Shown piece by piece: positions 9,713-17,844 of a stretch of 38,672 nucleotides of DNA. Source of the stretch: Pseudofrankia saprophytica. Its GTDB lineage: Bacteria > Actinomycetota > Actinomycetes > Frankiales > Frankiaceae. The position numbers were made by a program, and so were the translations under genes. Under the pieces are notes generated by a model that saw only the letters and a program-made list of their open reading frames with translations, ran no database searches and had not been told where the DNA came from. The stretch lies in the NCBI RefSeq assembly GCF_000235425.2, contig NZ_KI912266.1:4414167-4452838 (forward strand), read 5' to 3'. The stretch's first letter is position 1. Each line of letters begins with the position of its first letter.

Positions 9713-10387
9713 TCAGCCGGTGGCGGGGTGACGGTCCTCGTCCTCGTCGTCGAGGGCGGCGAAGGGATCGAGGGGGTAGTACAGGATTGGCTGGGTGTCG
9801 TGGGGCAGGACCCAGCCGGGTTCCCAGGGGAACTGGCCGGTGGCGTCGCACCACACGATCTGCAGGGCGTCGACGGGTGGGCCGTCGGGGGGCTGGTAGC
9901 GGCGGTTGGCGAACGTGAGGAGGTCGGCGGAGGCTCCCGGGTCGACGTCGAGGAGGGCGAGGCGTGGCCAGCCGGGGAAGTCGGCGCACTGGCGGCGGCC
10001 GGTGAGGCGGGTGCCGGCGCGGACCTGTTCGCCGAGGGTGTTGAGCAGGTGCGCGGCGGGGTGGGTGCGCAGGCCCACGACGACGAGTTCGGGATGGTCG
10101 TAGCCGGTCAGGCCAATGGTGTAGACGTGGCGCGGCAGGCACGGGTCGTCGCCGACTCCTTGGAGGGCCCAGCCGTGTTCGGCGATGGTGGCGTCCAGGA
10201 CGGCGGTGTAGCGCTGCTCGAACTGGTCGCAGAGGCGGTCCAGTTCGTGTTCGGTGTTGATGAGCCGGTTGGGGCCGACGGCCGGGGTGGCGTTGTGGGT
10301 TCTGGCGGCGTGGGTGTGGCCGGTGGTGGCGTGGGTGATGGTGAGGGTGCTGCGCGGCCGGGTCCGGGGGCCGCGGTGCTTGCTCAT
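9713..10387 (-). CDS. DUF4262 domain protein
   Basis: A 224-residue protein. The first 45 residues are basic, His/Thr-rich and probably disordered. The DUF4262 domain follows from about residue 50: HGWALQGVGDD, VYTIGLTGYDHPELVVVGL, then a helix (PAAHLLNTLGEQVRAG) and the segment DALQIVWCDATGQFPWEPGW. The last residues are acidic (DDEDEDR). Family function is unknown; some members sit near toxin-like genes, but nothing of that kind is adjacent here. ATG at 10387 begins MSKHRG. It is separated by 79 bp from the flavin protein downstream. Confidence 0.85.
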   Translation of the reverse strand: MSKHRGPRTRPRSTLTITHATTGHTHAARTHNATPAVGPNRLINTEHELDRLCDQFEQRYTAVLDATIAEHGWALQGVGDDPCLPRHVYTIGLTGYDHPELVVVGLRTHPAAHLLNTLGEQVRAGTRLTGRRQCADFPGWPRLALLDVDPGASADLLTFANRRYQPPDGPPVDALQIVWCDATGQFPWEPGWVLPHDTQPILYYPLDPFAALDDEDEDRHPATG

Positions 10388-10670
10388 TGGCGTCTCCCGC
10401 TGTGCGGTGGAACGCCCCCTGCGTTGCCGGCCGGGCGGGGTTGCCGGGCTGGCGGGTCGCGGCTCCGGGGTCCTGGGAGCCGGGTGATGGGTCGGTGCGC
10501 CTGTGTGGTCCTCCGGTGGGTCACGCTACGGACTGGCGTGGAGGTGGGCCGGTGCCGGCGAGCCCCGCTGTGGATGCCGGCGGGCCGTCCACAGATCCGG
10601 GTGCTGGTGGCGAAGGGCGCGACGCCGGGCCGAGGCTGGTGTAGGGGCTGCTGTGGTTGGGCGGCTGGGC
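10388..10670. other. Gap without recognised feature
   Basis: These 283 bp lie upstream of the DUF4262 gene and downstream of msrB. No gene, strong hairpin or repeat was seen; presumably the DUF4262 promoter is here. Confidence 0.5.
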
Positions 10671-11111
10671 TCAGGTGGTGTTGGTCGTGGTGTCGAGGTC
10701 GAGCGCGAGGCTGTTCATGCAGTAGCGCTGGCCGGTGGGGGCTGGGCCGTCGTCGAAGACGTGGCCGAGGTGGGAGCCGCAGCGGCCGCAGCGGACCTCG
10801 GTGCGCAGCATGCCGTGGGTGCGGTCTTCGATGTACTCGACGGCGCCCTCGGTGATCGGCTGGTAGAAGCTGGGCCAGCCGCAGCCGGAGTCGTACTTGG
10901 TGTCGGAGGTGAACAGCGGGTTGCCGCAGCCGCCGCACAGGTAGGTGCCGGTGTCCTTGGAGTAGGTGTAGGCGCCGGTGAAGGGCCGCTCGGTGGCGGC
11001 CTGGCGCAGGATGGCGTAGCGGGACGGGTCGAGCAGGGCGCGCCACTCGGTGTCGTCGCGTACGACCTTCTCGTCGGCGGCGCGCGGGGTGCTGCTCTGG
11101 CTGTCGGTCAT
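10671..11111 (-). CDS. msrB: Peptide-methionine (R)-S-oxide reductase MsrB
   Basis: A 146-residue repair enzyme reducing methionine-R-sulfoxide in proteins. It has both zinc-binding CxxC pairs (LCGGCGNPLF and RCGRCGSHLGHVF), the GCGWPSFYQP signature and the catalytic RYCMNS. ATG at 11111 is preceded by AGGAG at a spacing of five, which rules out the longer open frame upstream. The cysteine after GSG (YDSGCGW) is a usual resolving-cysteine region. It is cytosolic (no signal peptide) and apparently single-gene. Confidence 0.96.
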   Translation of the reverse strand: MTDSQSSTPRAADEKVVRDDTEWRALLDPSRYAILRQAATERPFTGAYTYSKDTGTYLCGGCGNPLFTSDTKYDSGCGWPSFYQPITEGAVEYIEDRTHGMLRTEVRCGRCGSHLGHVFDDGPAPTGQRYCMNSLALDLDTTTNTT

Positions 11112-11553
11112 GGTGCTCCTGTCGGTGGACGACGTCGCGTCGGTCGTCGGGACGGGTTGCCGTGGCCCTGCCGTTTGTGGGTACCCGCGGGGTGTCGGCG
11201 CGGTGCGCCGTCGTCGCGGCTTCTCCATCTTCTGGCCTTGGCTGGCGGGCGGTAGCTGACGGTCGCGGATGTCCTGGCGGGACTGCTCCAGTGCGTGTCT
11301 GGCGTGGTCGTCGACCGTCACATGGTGCAGCGGTCCCGCCATTACTGGCATTCCCGTGGTGTGGCGTCGCCGACGCGGATCCGGGTCGGGGGCGGTTGGG
11401 TCCTCGTGAGGGCGCCGGGTCGGTGGTGAAGGTCAGTGGTAGCACGCAGGACGGCCGGTGTCGGTCTTCTTGTGATCAAGTGCGGATGTGGCCGTGTGGG
11501 CGGTTCGCGAGGGCGGGGCCGTTCGCGGCCCGGGGGGTTGAGGTTCGCCGGTG
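11112..11553. other. 442-bp gap without a supported gene
   Basis: This stretch between divergent msrB and the kinase pseudogene has open frames, but their translations are Arg/Trp-rich and match nothing recognisable. It presumably held the kinase promoter and the msrB promoter. Confidence 0.5.
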
Positions 11554-12085
11554 GTGTCGGGCCTGCCGTTGGACGAGGACGACCCGAGGTCGGTGGGTCC
11601 GTATGACCTGCTGGGCCGATTGGGTGACGGCGGCATGGGCAGCGTGTAGCTGGCACGCCGCCGGGCCGCCGACGGTTCCGGCGAGGCCGCCGGCGTGGGC
11701 GGTGCGCTGGACGGCGTGGGTCCGCTGGTGGCGTTGAAGGTGATCCGGCCGGATCTGGCGCGTATCCCCGAGTTCCGGGAGCGGTTCCTGCGGAGGCGCG
11801 GTCGGCGCAGCGGGTGGCCAGGTTCCGCACGGCCGAGGTGATCGACGTCAGCTCTGCGGGGTGTCGGCCGTATCTGGTGACGGAGTTCATCGACGGGCCG
11901 ACGCTGTTCGCCGCCGTGCGCACGGACGGGCCGTTGCCGCCGGCGGAGCTCACAAGCGGCTCGCGGTCGCGTCGGCGCTGACGGCGATCCATGCGGCCGG
12001 GGTGATCCACCGTGATCTGAAGCCAGGGAACGTCGTCGCGACCGGGGAGGAGAACGGCACGGTGTGGCTGTGGGGGGTTCCCTAG
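11554..12085 (+). pseudogene. Ser/Thr protein kinase-WD40 pseudogene
   Basis: Remnant of a eukaryotic-type kinase. Reading starts at GTG 11554 (SGLPLDEDDPRSVGPYDLLG), and the glycine loop GDGGMGSV is followed by a TAG (11647-11649) where tyrosine is expected. The frame then continues through VALKVIRPDLARIPEFRERFLR. A one-base loss near 11794 moves to the frame AEVIDVSSAGCRPYLVTEFIDGP... and a second shift near 11950 gives ALTAIHAAGVIHRDLKPGNVV with the HRDLKPGN catalytic loop. Directly after this, the sequence becomes ATGEENGTVWLWGVP and stops; this resembles the end of a WD40 repeat, not a kinase. The parent was probably a kinase-WD40 fusion that lost its middle by deletion. Not functional. 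Confidence 0.88.
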
Positions 12086-12300
12086 TCCGACGTCCGACGT
12101 CCGACGAGCGCCGGTGCCGCGTGCCTGGTGCCGATCACAGTGACGTTCCCCTGGTGACTGGCACGAAGATCGCCACATGTGTACCTCGATCCGAGTTCCG
12201 AGCTCGCGCTCGTTCGGATTCCGGTACACGACCGACGATCAAGCCCATGGCCAAGCCAGGGCGCGGGGGCACTGCCGGGCCAGCCGTGAGCCCGGTGGGG

Positions 12301-12747
12301 CTAGTCGATGACCGCTGTGGCTGGCTCGTCCGGGGTGGCGGTGAGGGCGGGTGCGGCCCAGGCGACGGCGCCGGCGCCGAGCAGGGCGGCGAGGGCGCCG
12401 GCGGCCGGGGAGACCTGGCGGCGGGCGGCGGCGGTGGTCAGCACGACGGCGTCGACGGTGTCGGACAGGGCGCCGGCCCAGACCCAGCCGCTGGTGGGGT
12501 GGCGGCGGGCGAGGGCGTGCAGGAGGCCGCCGCCGAGGGCGAGGTCGCGGCCGCCGAGGAGGCGGGCGGCCCAGGCGGTGCTCTCGGCGGTCACCCGGTC
12601 GACGCCGGTGGCGCGCAGGGCGGTGACGGGGCGGGTGAGCGCGGCGGCGCCGATGGCGCAGCGGCCGAGGGCGAGTAGGCCGAGATGCGTCCTGCTGCCG
12701 GCTTGCGGTGCAATCGATGTGAGCGTGCGAACACGCAGTGTGGCCAC
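12301..12747 (-). CDS. Small hydrophobic protein, unknown function
   Basis: About 148 residues, Ala/Leu-rich, with hydrophobic stretches near LGLLALGRCAIGAAALTRP, AVVLTTAAARR and ALAALLGAGAVAWAAPAL, so probably a membrane protein with three or four segments. The motif WAARLLGGRDLALGGGLLHAL is characteristic of small actinobacterial hypothetical proteins that I know only as such. GTG at 12747 is preferred; an ATG at 12816 would run the gene across the rbpA promoter. It is divergent from rbpA. Confidence 0.65.
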   Translation of the reverse strand: MATLRVRTLTSIAPQAGSRTHLGLLALGRCAIGAAALTRPVTALRATGVDRVTAESTAWAARLLGGRDLALGGGLLHALARRHPTSGWVWAGALSDTVDAVVLTTAAARRQVSPAAGALAALLGAGAVAWAAPALTATPDEPATAVID

Positions 12748-12773
12748 GGTCTCGTTACCGACCCTTCCGTTGT

Positions 12774-12800
12774 GGGAACGTCTCGGCTGGCTCCGACGTT
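12774..12800 (+). promoter_or_regulatory. SigR-type promoter of rbpA
   Basis: GGGAAC (12774-12779), exactly 18 bases, then GTT (12798-12800). This matches the disulfide-stress sigma factor SigR consensus GGGAAY-N18-GTT. The start codon of rbpA lies 43 bp downstream. In Streptomyces rbpA belongs to the SigR regulon, so the context agrees. Confidence 0.75.
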
Positions 12801-12842
12801 CGGAGAAGTGAGACACCGGTAATCAACGCTCGGAGGGGTTCT

Positions 12843-13187
12843 ATGGGCGAGCGCGTTCTGCGGGGCAGCCGTCTCGGCGCGGTGTCCTACGAGACCGACC
12901 GCAGCACGGAGCTTGCTCCGCGCCAGACAGCTTCGTACGACTGTCCGAACGGCCACCAGTTCACCATGCCGTTCGCGGCCGAGGCCGAGGTGCCCTCGGT
13001 CTGGGAGTGCCGGGTGTGCGGCGAGGCGTCGGTGATCGTCGACGGGGAGCGGCCGGAGCCGAAGAAGGCCAAGCCGCCGCGTACCCACTGGGACATGCTG
13101 ATGGAGCGCCGGACGACGGCGGATCTGGAGGAGGTCCTGGCGGAGCGGCTGGCCGTCCTGCGTGGGGACAGCCGCCAGGCCAGCTGA
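12843..13187 (+). CDS. rbpA: RNA polymerase-binding protein RbpA
   Basis: A 114-residue actinobacterial protein that binds the principal sigma factor and RNA polymerase, stabilising open complexes and aiding rifampicin tolerance. Zinc ligands C34, H38, C56 and C59 are in the usual places (YDCPNGHQF and WECRVCG). The C-terminal sigma-interacting region is RTHWDMLMERRTTADLEEVLAERL. GGAGGGG lies five bases before the ATG. A SigR-like promoter precedes it, predicting induction by thiol oxidation. It ends before two hairpins that could terminate it. Among the safest calls here. Confidence 0.98.
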   Translation: MGERVLRGSRLGAVSYETDRSTELAPRQTASYDCPNGHQFTMPFAAEAEVPSVWECRVCGEASVIVDGERPEPKKAKPPRTHWDMLMERRTTADLEEVLAERLAVLRGDSRQAS

Positions 13188-13256
13188 CGGGTAGCGAGGC
13201 CGTCCGTGGTCGGCCATCCCTTGGGGTGGCTGCCCGGCGGGTCGGGCCAGCTGACT

Positions 13257-13280
13257 GCCCCGGGGGGTGACCCTCGGGGC
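13257..13280. terminator. GC-rich hairpin downstream of rbpA
   Basis: GCCCCG (13257-13262) pairs with CGGGGC (13275-13280) with extra GGG/CCC pairing inside, then TTCTTCG. It is 70 bp after the rbpA stop. Weaker than the stem at 13384; could be the first of two terminators or part of an RNA. Confidence 0.4.
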
Positions 13281-13383
13281 TTCTTCGTCGGGCACGGCCC
13301 TGTGCAGGGGTCAGCGGAGCGAGCGAGTAAGTACGTAAGTGTGCATCAGGTAGTAGCGGACGCGACGCGGCGGCCGCGGCAGC

Positions 13384-13415
13384 AAGGGGCGTGGCGCTGA
13401 GGCCACGCCCCTTTT
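13384..13415. terminator. Rho-independent terminator between convergent rbpA and lnt-ppm1
   Basis: AAGGGGCGTGGC (13384-13395) and GCCACGCCCCTT (13402-13413) form a perfect 12-bp stem with a six-base loop, followed by TT on the + side and preceded by AA, so it can act in both directions. Confidence 0.88.
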
Positions 13416-13463
13416 GCTGTCCGGTGCGACGGGTCCGCCCGCTGTCCGCGGGGCGCGGCCCGG

Positions 13464-16391
13464 TCAGGGCGCCAGGCTGGGATCGTCCCGAGCGGGCAGT
13501 GTCGCCGCGTTCGTCGTGGCGCCGCCGGTGGCGGCCGAGGCTGGCGCCGGGCTGGCGGCCGAACCGTTGATCGCGATGCCGCCCGTGGCGATCGTGGGCT
13601 TGGTCGGCTGCGTGGGCGGGGTGGCGGCGGTCGCCGCGACGAGCGCCGGCTCGGTGGCGGGCGCGGGGACGCTGACCGGTGTGGCGGGTACCGGGCGGGG
13701 CGCCGGGCCGCGGCGGCCGGAGACGAGCGCCCACAGCGCGGTGCGCCAGAACGCCTCGATGATGATCGAACGGCTCATCTTGGACGCGCCGCGTTCGCGT
13801 TCGACGAAGGTGATGGGCACCTCGGCGACGCGGAAACCGCCGCGCCAGGCGGTCCAGGCGAGGTCGACCTGGAAGCAGTAGCCCTGCGACTGGATCGCGT
13901 CGAGGTCACGGGCCCGCAGCACCTCGGCCCGGTAGGCCCGGTAGCCGGCGGTGGCGTCACGCGTCGGGATACCGAGAGCGGCGCGGACGTAGAGGTTCGC
14001 GCCGCGGGACAGGACGAGCCGGCTGCGTGGCCAGTTGCGGACCTGTCCGCCGCGGACCCATCGGGAGCCGATGACCAGGTCGGCGGTGTTCAGCCGGGCC
14101 AGCAGGCGGGGCAGCTCCTCGGGCTGGTGGGAGCCGTCGGCGTCCATCTCGACGATGACGTCGTAGCCGTGGCGCAGCGCCCAGGAGAAACCGGCGACGT
14201 AGGCGGAGCCGAGACCGGACTTGCCGGCGCGGTGCAGGACGTGGATCTGCGCGTCCTCGCGGGCGAGCTCGTCGGCGATCTGGCCGGTGCCGTCGGGGCT
14301 GTTGTCGTCGATGACGAGCAGGTCGACGGTCGGGTTCGCCTCGCGGAGCCGCAGCGCGGTGCGGGTCAGGTTCTCCCGTTCGTTGTACGTCGGCACGCAG
14401 ACGACTACCCGGTGGGCGTCCACGCCGCTCCTTTCTGGTCCACGGCCGTCGGGCCGGTGGCCTGCCCGCGGGGCGGGGGTGTCCCGCGGGGTGGCGCCGG
14501 GGCCGGGGTGCCCTGCGCCGGAAGGGATTTGGCCGGCGGGCCGTGGGCGCCGGCGCCCGGTAGCGATCCCAGTCATAATGGCCGCCGCCGCCAGGGCGGT
14601 CGCGACCGCCTCCGGGATGGCCCCGACCCGGTCGGCCAGAGTGCGGCCGGTGCGCAGTGGCAGCTCGGCGGAGAGTATCCCGGGTTCGTACAGGCCAGTC
14701 TGGGCGAGCACGGTGCCGTCGGGGGTGATGATGGCGCTTTGTCCGCTGGTGGAGACCTGGATGGTGGCCCGGCCGTGTTCGACGGCACGGATCCGGGTCA
14801 TCGCGAGCTGCTGCTGGCTTTCGCCCTTGCGGCCGAAGGACGCGTTGTTCGTCTGGACGACGATCAGGCGGGCGCCCTGGTCGACGGAGGCGCGGACGTT
14901 GCCGTCGTAGGCGACCTCGAAGCAGATGACGTCGCCGATGGTGGTGCCGGCGGCGGGCAGCACGGCGGGGCCGGTGCCGTGGACGAAGTCGCTGGGCATC
15001 TCGGTCGCGAACCGGGTGATGACCTTCTGCAGGATGGCCCGGCCGGGGAGGTACTCGGCGAACGGGACGGGGTTGTGCTTGACGTAGAGCTGGCCGGCCC
15101 AGCCGTCGGCGGTCCAGACGAGGCCTGCGTTGCGGACGTGGCCGGCGCCGGGGCCGTCGAGGACGGCGCCGAGCATGACCGGGACGCCGATCGCGCGGGC
15201 GGCCTCGTCGAGCAGCGCCGCGGCGCGGCGGTCGACGAACGGGTCGACGTCGGAGGAGTTCTCCGGCCAGACGACCAGGTCCGGCCGGGGGGTGCGACCG
15301 GCGGCGACGTCGGCGGCGAGGCGCAGCGTCTCGTCGACGTGGTTGCGGGTGACCTGGAACTTCTCGCCGAGGGCGTCGAGGCCGCCGGGTTCGGGGACGT
15401 CGCCCTGGATCGCGGCGACCCGCAGGGTTCCGTCCTGGGGCGCGGTGGGCAGCGGGACGGCGAGGCCGGCGGCGGCGAGTGCCGCGATGCCGGCGGCGGG
15501 CAGCGCGGCGCCGAGGGCGAGCGCCCGGCGGTGCCGGCCGGCGGCCGGGAGGCGGTCGGTGTCGCCGTCGCCGGGTCGCTGGGTGGGCACGGCGACGGGG
15601 ACGGCCGTGGGGGGCGTGGTGACGTCGGGGACGCGCAGGTGGGCGGCCAGCGCGGCGCGGCCGGTGGTGACGAGGGTGTGCAGGGTGAGCGCGAGCAGCG
15701 CGCCGGTGGCGGCGACGGCGAACGTCATCGCCGGGGCGCCGGCGACGGCGGCGAGCGGGGTGTAGGGCCCGTCGGGCTGGCTGAACGCGAGCCGGCCCCA
15801 GGGGAAGCCACCGAAGGGCGCGCGGCCGCGCAGCGCCTCCTGGCCGACCCAGACGCAGGCGACGGCGGCCCAGGCGTAGCCGGCGCGCAGCCGCAGGGCG
15901 AGCACGGTCGCGGGGCCGACGACGGCGAGGATCGCGGCCTCGCCGATCGCCAGGGCGTAGAGGGCGTCGTCGCCGACGAACGAGACGAACCGCAGCAGCG
16001 GCAGGAAGAAACCCAGGCCGAACAGGAAGGCGATCCGGTATGCGGACGGCAGCCGCCGGCCGCGCACCAGCAGGGTGAGGGCGGCGACGGCGACGGGCGC
16101 GAGCGGCCAGGCACCCACCGGCGGGAACGCCAGGTAGAGGCCGGCCCCGGCGGCGAGCGCGGCCACGGCGCGGGCGAGCGTCGCGGCCCTGGGTGGCCGG
16201 AGGCGTCGCCGCCGGGGCCGGGCGGGGACGGTGGCGACGCCGGATGCCGTTCCCTTGGTCGCGGGGCCGCCGGGGCGGGACTCGACCGGAGGTGGCGGGC
16301 CGGTGCGCGCGGAGGCGGCGGACGGCGGTGTCACGGTCCCAGTGTGCTGGACAGAACGGATCTGGTGGGCGGGAGTGCCCGTCCTGCCCAT
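13464..16391 (-). CDS. lnt-ppm1: Fused apolipoprotein N-acyltransferase / polyprenol-P mannose synthase
   Basis: A 975-residue two-enzyme membrane protein. Residues 1-65 are a basic Pro-rich lead. Residues 70-310 hold about six membrane segments, and 320-600 the nitrilase-like Lnt domain with triad E377 (VVWPENS), K438 (YVKHNPVPFAEY) and C490 (DVICFEVAY). This part N-acylates lipoproteins outside the membrane. Residues 660-885 are a GT2 dolichol-phosphate-mannose synthase domain: VPTYNERENL, IDDNSPDGTG and EMDADGSHQPEEL with the metal-binding DAD at 750-752; it makes polyprenyl-phosphomannose. A 95-residue Ala/Pro/Thr-rich tail ends the protein. Mycobacterium tuberculosis has the same fusion, Streptomyces has separate genes. 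A GTG at 16334 is an alternative start. It appears to be single-gene. Confidence 0.95.
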   Translation of the reverse strand: MGRTGTPAHQIRSVQHTGTVTPPSAASARTGPPPPVESRPGGPATKGTASGVATVPARPRRRRLRPPRAATLARAVAALAAGAGLYLAFPPVGAWPLAPVAVAALTLLVRGRRLPSAYRIAFLFGLGFFLPLLRFVSFVGDDALYALAIGEAAILAVVGPATVLALRLRAGYAWAAVACVWVGQEALRGRAPFGGFPWGRLAFSQPDGPYTPLAAVAGAPAMTFAVAATGALLALTLHTLVTTGRAALAAHLRVPDVTTPPTAVPVAVPTQRPGDGDTDRLPAAGRHRRALALGAALPAAGIAALAAAGLAVPLPTAPQDGTLRVAAIQGDVPEPGGLDALGEKFQVTRNHVDETLRLAADVAAGRTPRPDLVVWPENSSDVDPFVDRRAAALLDEAARAIGVPVMLGAVLDGPGAGHVRNAGLVWTADGWAGQLYVKHNPVPFAEYLPGRAILQKVITRFATEMPSDFVHGTGPAVLPAAGTTIGDVICFEVAYDGNVRASVDQGARLIVVQTNNASFGRKGESQQQLAMTRIRAVEHGRATIQVSTSGQSAIITPDGTVLAQTGLYEPGILSAELPLRTGRTLADRVGAIPEAVATALAAAAIMTGIATGRRRPRPAGQIPSGAGHPGPGATPRDTPAPRAGHRPDGRGPERSGVDAHRVVVCVPTYNERENLTRTALRLREANPTVDLLVIDDNSPDGTGQIADELAREDAQIHVLHRAGKSGLGSAYVAGFSWALRHGYDVIVEMDADGSHQPEELPRLLARLNTADLVIGSRWVRGGQVRNWPRSRLVLSRGANLYVRAALGIPTRDATAGYRAYRAEVLRARDLDAIQSQGYCFQVDLAWTAWRGGFRVAEVPITFVERERGASKMSRSIIIEAFWRTALWALVSGRRGPAPRPVPATPVSVPAPATEPALVAATAATPPTQPTKPTIATGGIAINGSAASPAPASAATGGATTNAATLPARDDPSLAP

Positions 16392-16569
16392 CCCCGTGCC
16401 CCTTGCGGCCCGCTCCCCCGCTGTCCGGATCCGCCTGTCCCTGTGGCGACCCGCGCCACCCGGCCGCCCTCGTGAACACTCACCGTGGTGTTCGTAACGT
16501 TCTGTGACACATGTTTGTTCTTGTGGTCGTGGGTGGCACCGCGTGGGCCGGATCAGAGCTGCCGGCCCC

Positions 16570-17844
16570 TCAGGGGATGGTCGGGCAGCGCAGCACGGGG
16601 GTCAGCGCGGCGCAGTAGCTCGCCGTCGTGACCTTCCAACGGCCGCCGGTGAGGACGAGACGCAGGTCGACGGGTATGGCCGCGTGCCGCTGACCGTCGG
16701 CGGTGAGCAGGTCGATTCTCGCCGTCACCTCGGCTTCGGTGGGGCTGAGGAACTGCGGGTCGGGCCGGTCGTCGCCCAGCCGGTCGTCGCCCACCTCGCC
16801 GAGCCCGACGAGCCGCAGGTCGTGGATCCGCGGTCCCCGCTTCGACAGGGCCTCGGTCAGTGCGGGGCGTGCCTGGTCGGGGGCGGTGAGGGCGGTGAGC
16901 ATCGCGGCGCCGGTGGGGCCGTCGAACGCGGCGCGTGCGGCCTGGCGGATCCCGGCGAGGGCCGAGGCGCGTTGTGCCGGCGCGACGGCTGGCTGGGGGT
17001 CGACGGTGGCGGCGACTCCGATCCGCCCGATCGTGTCCGGGTCCGGACCGGTGACGATCACTCCGGCGGGGGCGCCCGGGACGTGGACGTACAGGGCGTA
17101 GGACACGGGTGGGATGTCGCCGGACGGGCTGGAGGACGGGCCGGACGGCCGGGCGTTGCGGCGGATGAGCACCGTGGACCGGGCGGGTATGCCAGGGGAA
17201 TAGACCTCGGTCGCCGTCCAGTCACGGGAGAACATCTCGAAGCGGTCCCACTGGCGGCTCAGCTCGATGCCCGGTTCGGGGGACGTGCCGGTCGCCGGAT
17301 CGGGCTGTACGCGCAGCACGGCGACGGTGTAGGTGGTCGCGGGGCTGGGCGGGTCGCCGCCGGCCAGCGCCTGGTCGACCTCGGCGACGGGGGCGAGTCC
17401 GAGCTCCTGCTGGATCGTCGGTCCCGTCCGGACGCTGGCGCCGGCCTGGTTGGAGGTCGGGCCGAGGACGGTGACGGTGTCGTCGTAGCGGGCGACCCCC
17501 GGGGGCAGCCAACCGAATGTCACGCCGTACAGGCGGACCCGGGTCTCGGGCTGGGTGTGCGCGGGGACGGTCGCCGGGGCGGCGTGGCGGGTCGCGCCGG
17601 TCAGGACGGTGACGCCGCCGGTGACGAGCGCGACGGCGGCGGCGACGGCGATCACGGCGGTCACGGCCCGGCGCTGGTGGCGGCGGCGGGTGATGACGGC
17701 GGCGCCGGTCGGCGCGGGCGGCATGATGCCGGCCGCCGCGGCGTCGAACTCGGCGCGCAGGCGGTGTTCGAACCCGGCCATCCCGGCCATCCCGGCGGGC
17801 TCGGCCGGCCCGGGGGCCTGGCCGGCCGGTTCGGGCGCCCTCAT
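16570..17844 (-). CDS. Membrane partner of sigma factor, module 1
   Basis: 424 residues: a cytosolic N-terminus of about 58, one membrane segment (AVTAVIAVAAAVALVTGGVTVL), and a large exported part. The cytosolic segment has FEHRLRAEFDAAAAGI, matched in module 2 by FERHLRAGFGAAARGI. Outside, VRLYGVTFGWLPPGV is shared with the paralogues, and a C-terminal region (AGIRQAARAAFDGPTGAAML ... GGRWKVTTASYC) looks like an NTF2-like fold, ending with a second cysteine (RC). No zinc-binding HxxxCxxC anti-sigma motif exists. The ATGA overlap with the upstream sigma gene makes an anti-sigma or sensor role likely, but this is inference. Confidence 0.85.
   Translation of the reverse strand: MRAPEPAGQAPGPAEPAGMAGMAGFEHRLRAEFDAAAAGIMPPAPTGAAVITRRRHQRRAVTAVIAVAAAVALVTGGVTVLTGATRHAAPATVPAHTQPETRVRLYGVTFGWLPPGVARYDDTVTVLGPTSNQAGASVRTGPTIQQELGLAPVAEVDQALAGGDPPSPATTYTVAVLRVQPDPATGTSPEPGIELSRQWDRFEMFSRDWTATEVYSPGIPARSTVLIRRNARPSGPSSSPSGDIPPVSYALYVHVPGAPAGVIVTGPDPDTIGRIGVAATVDPQPAVAPAQRASALAGIRQAARAAFDGPTGAAMLTALTAPDQARPALTEALSKRGPRIHDLRLVGLGEVGDDRLGDDRPDPQFLSPTEAEVTARIDLLTADGQRHAAIPVDLRLVLTGGRWKVTTASYCAALTPVLRCPTIP

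Noticed and set aside
11861-12085. Independent small gene with a kinase motif
   Set aside because: The HRDLKPGN segment is in register with broken upstream kinase pieces in other frames, so it is the end of the pseudogene, not a gene of its own.
14127-16475. Long rightward open frame opposite lnt-ppm1
   Set aside because: It encodes a Gly/Asp/Val-rich product with no family motif and is the antisense shadow of a well-supported gene; the Arg-rich leftward frame at 13957-16479 is likewise a shadow.
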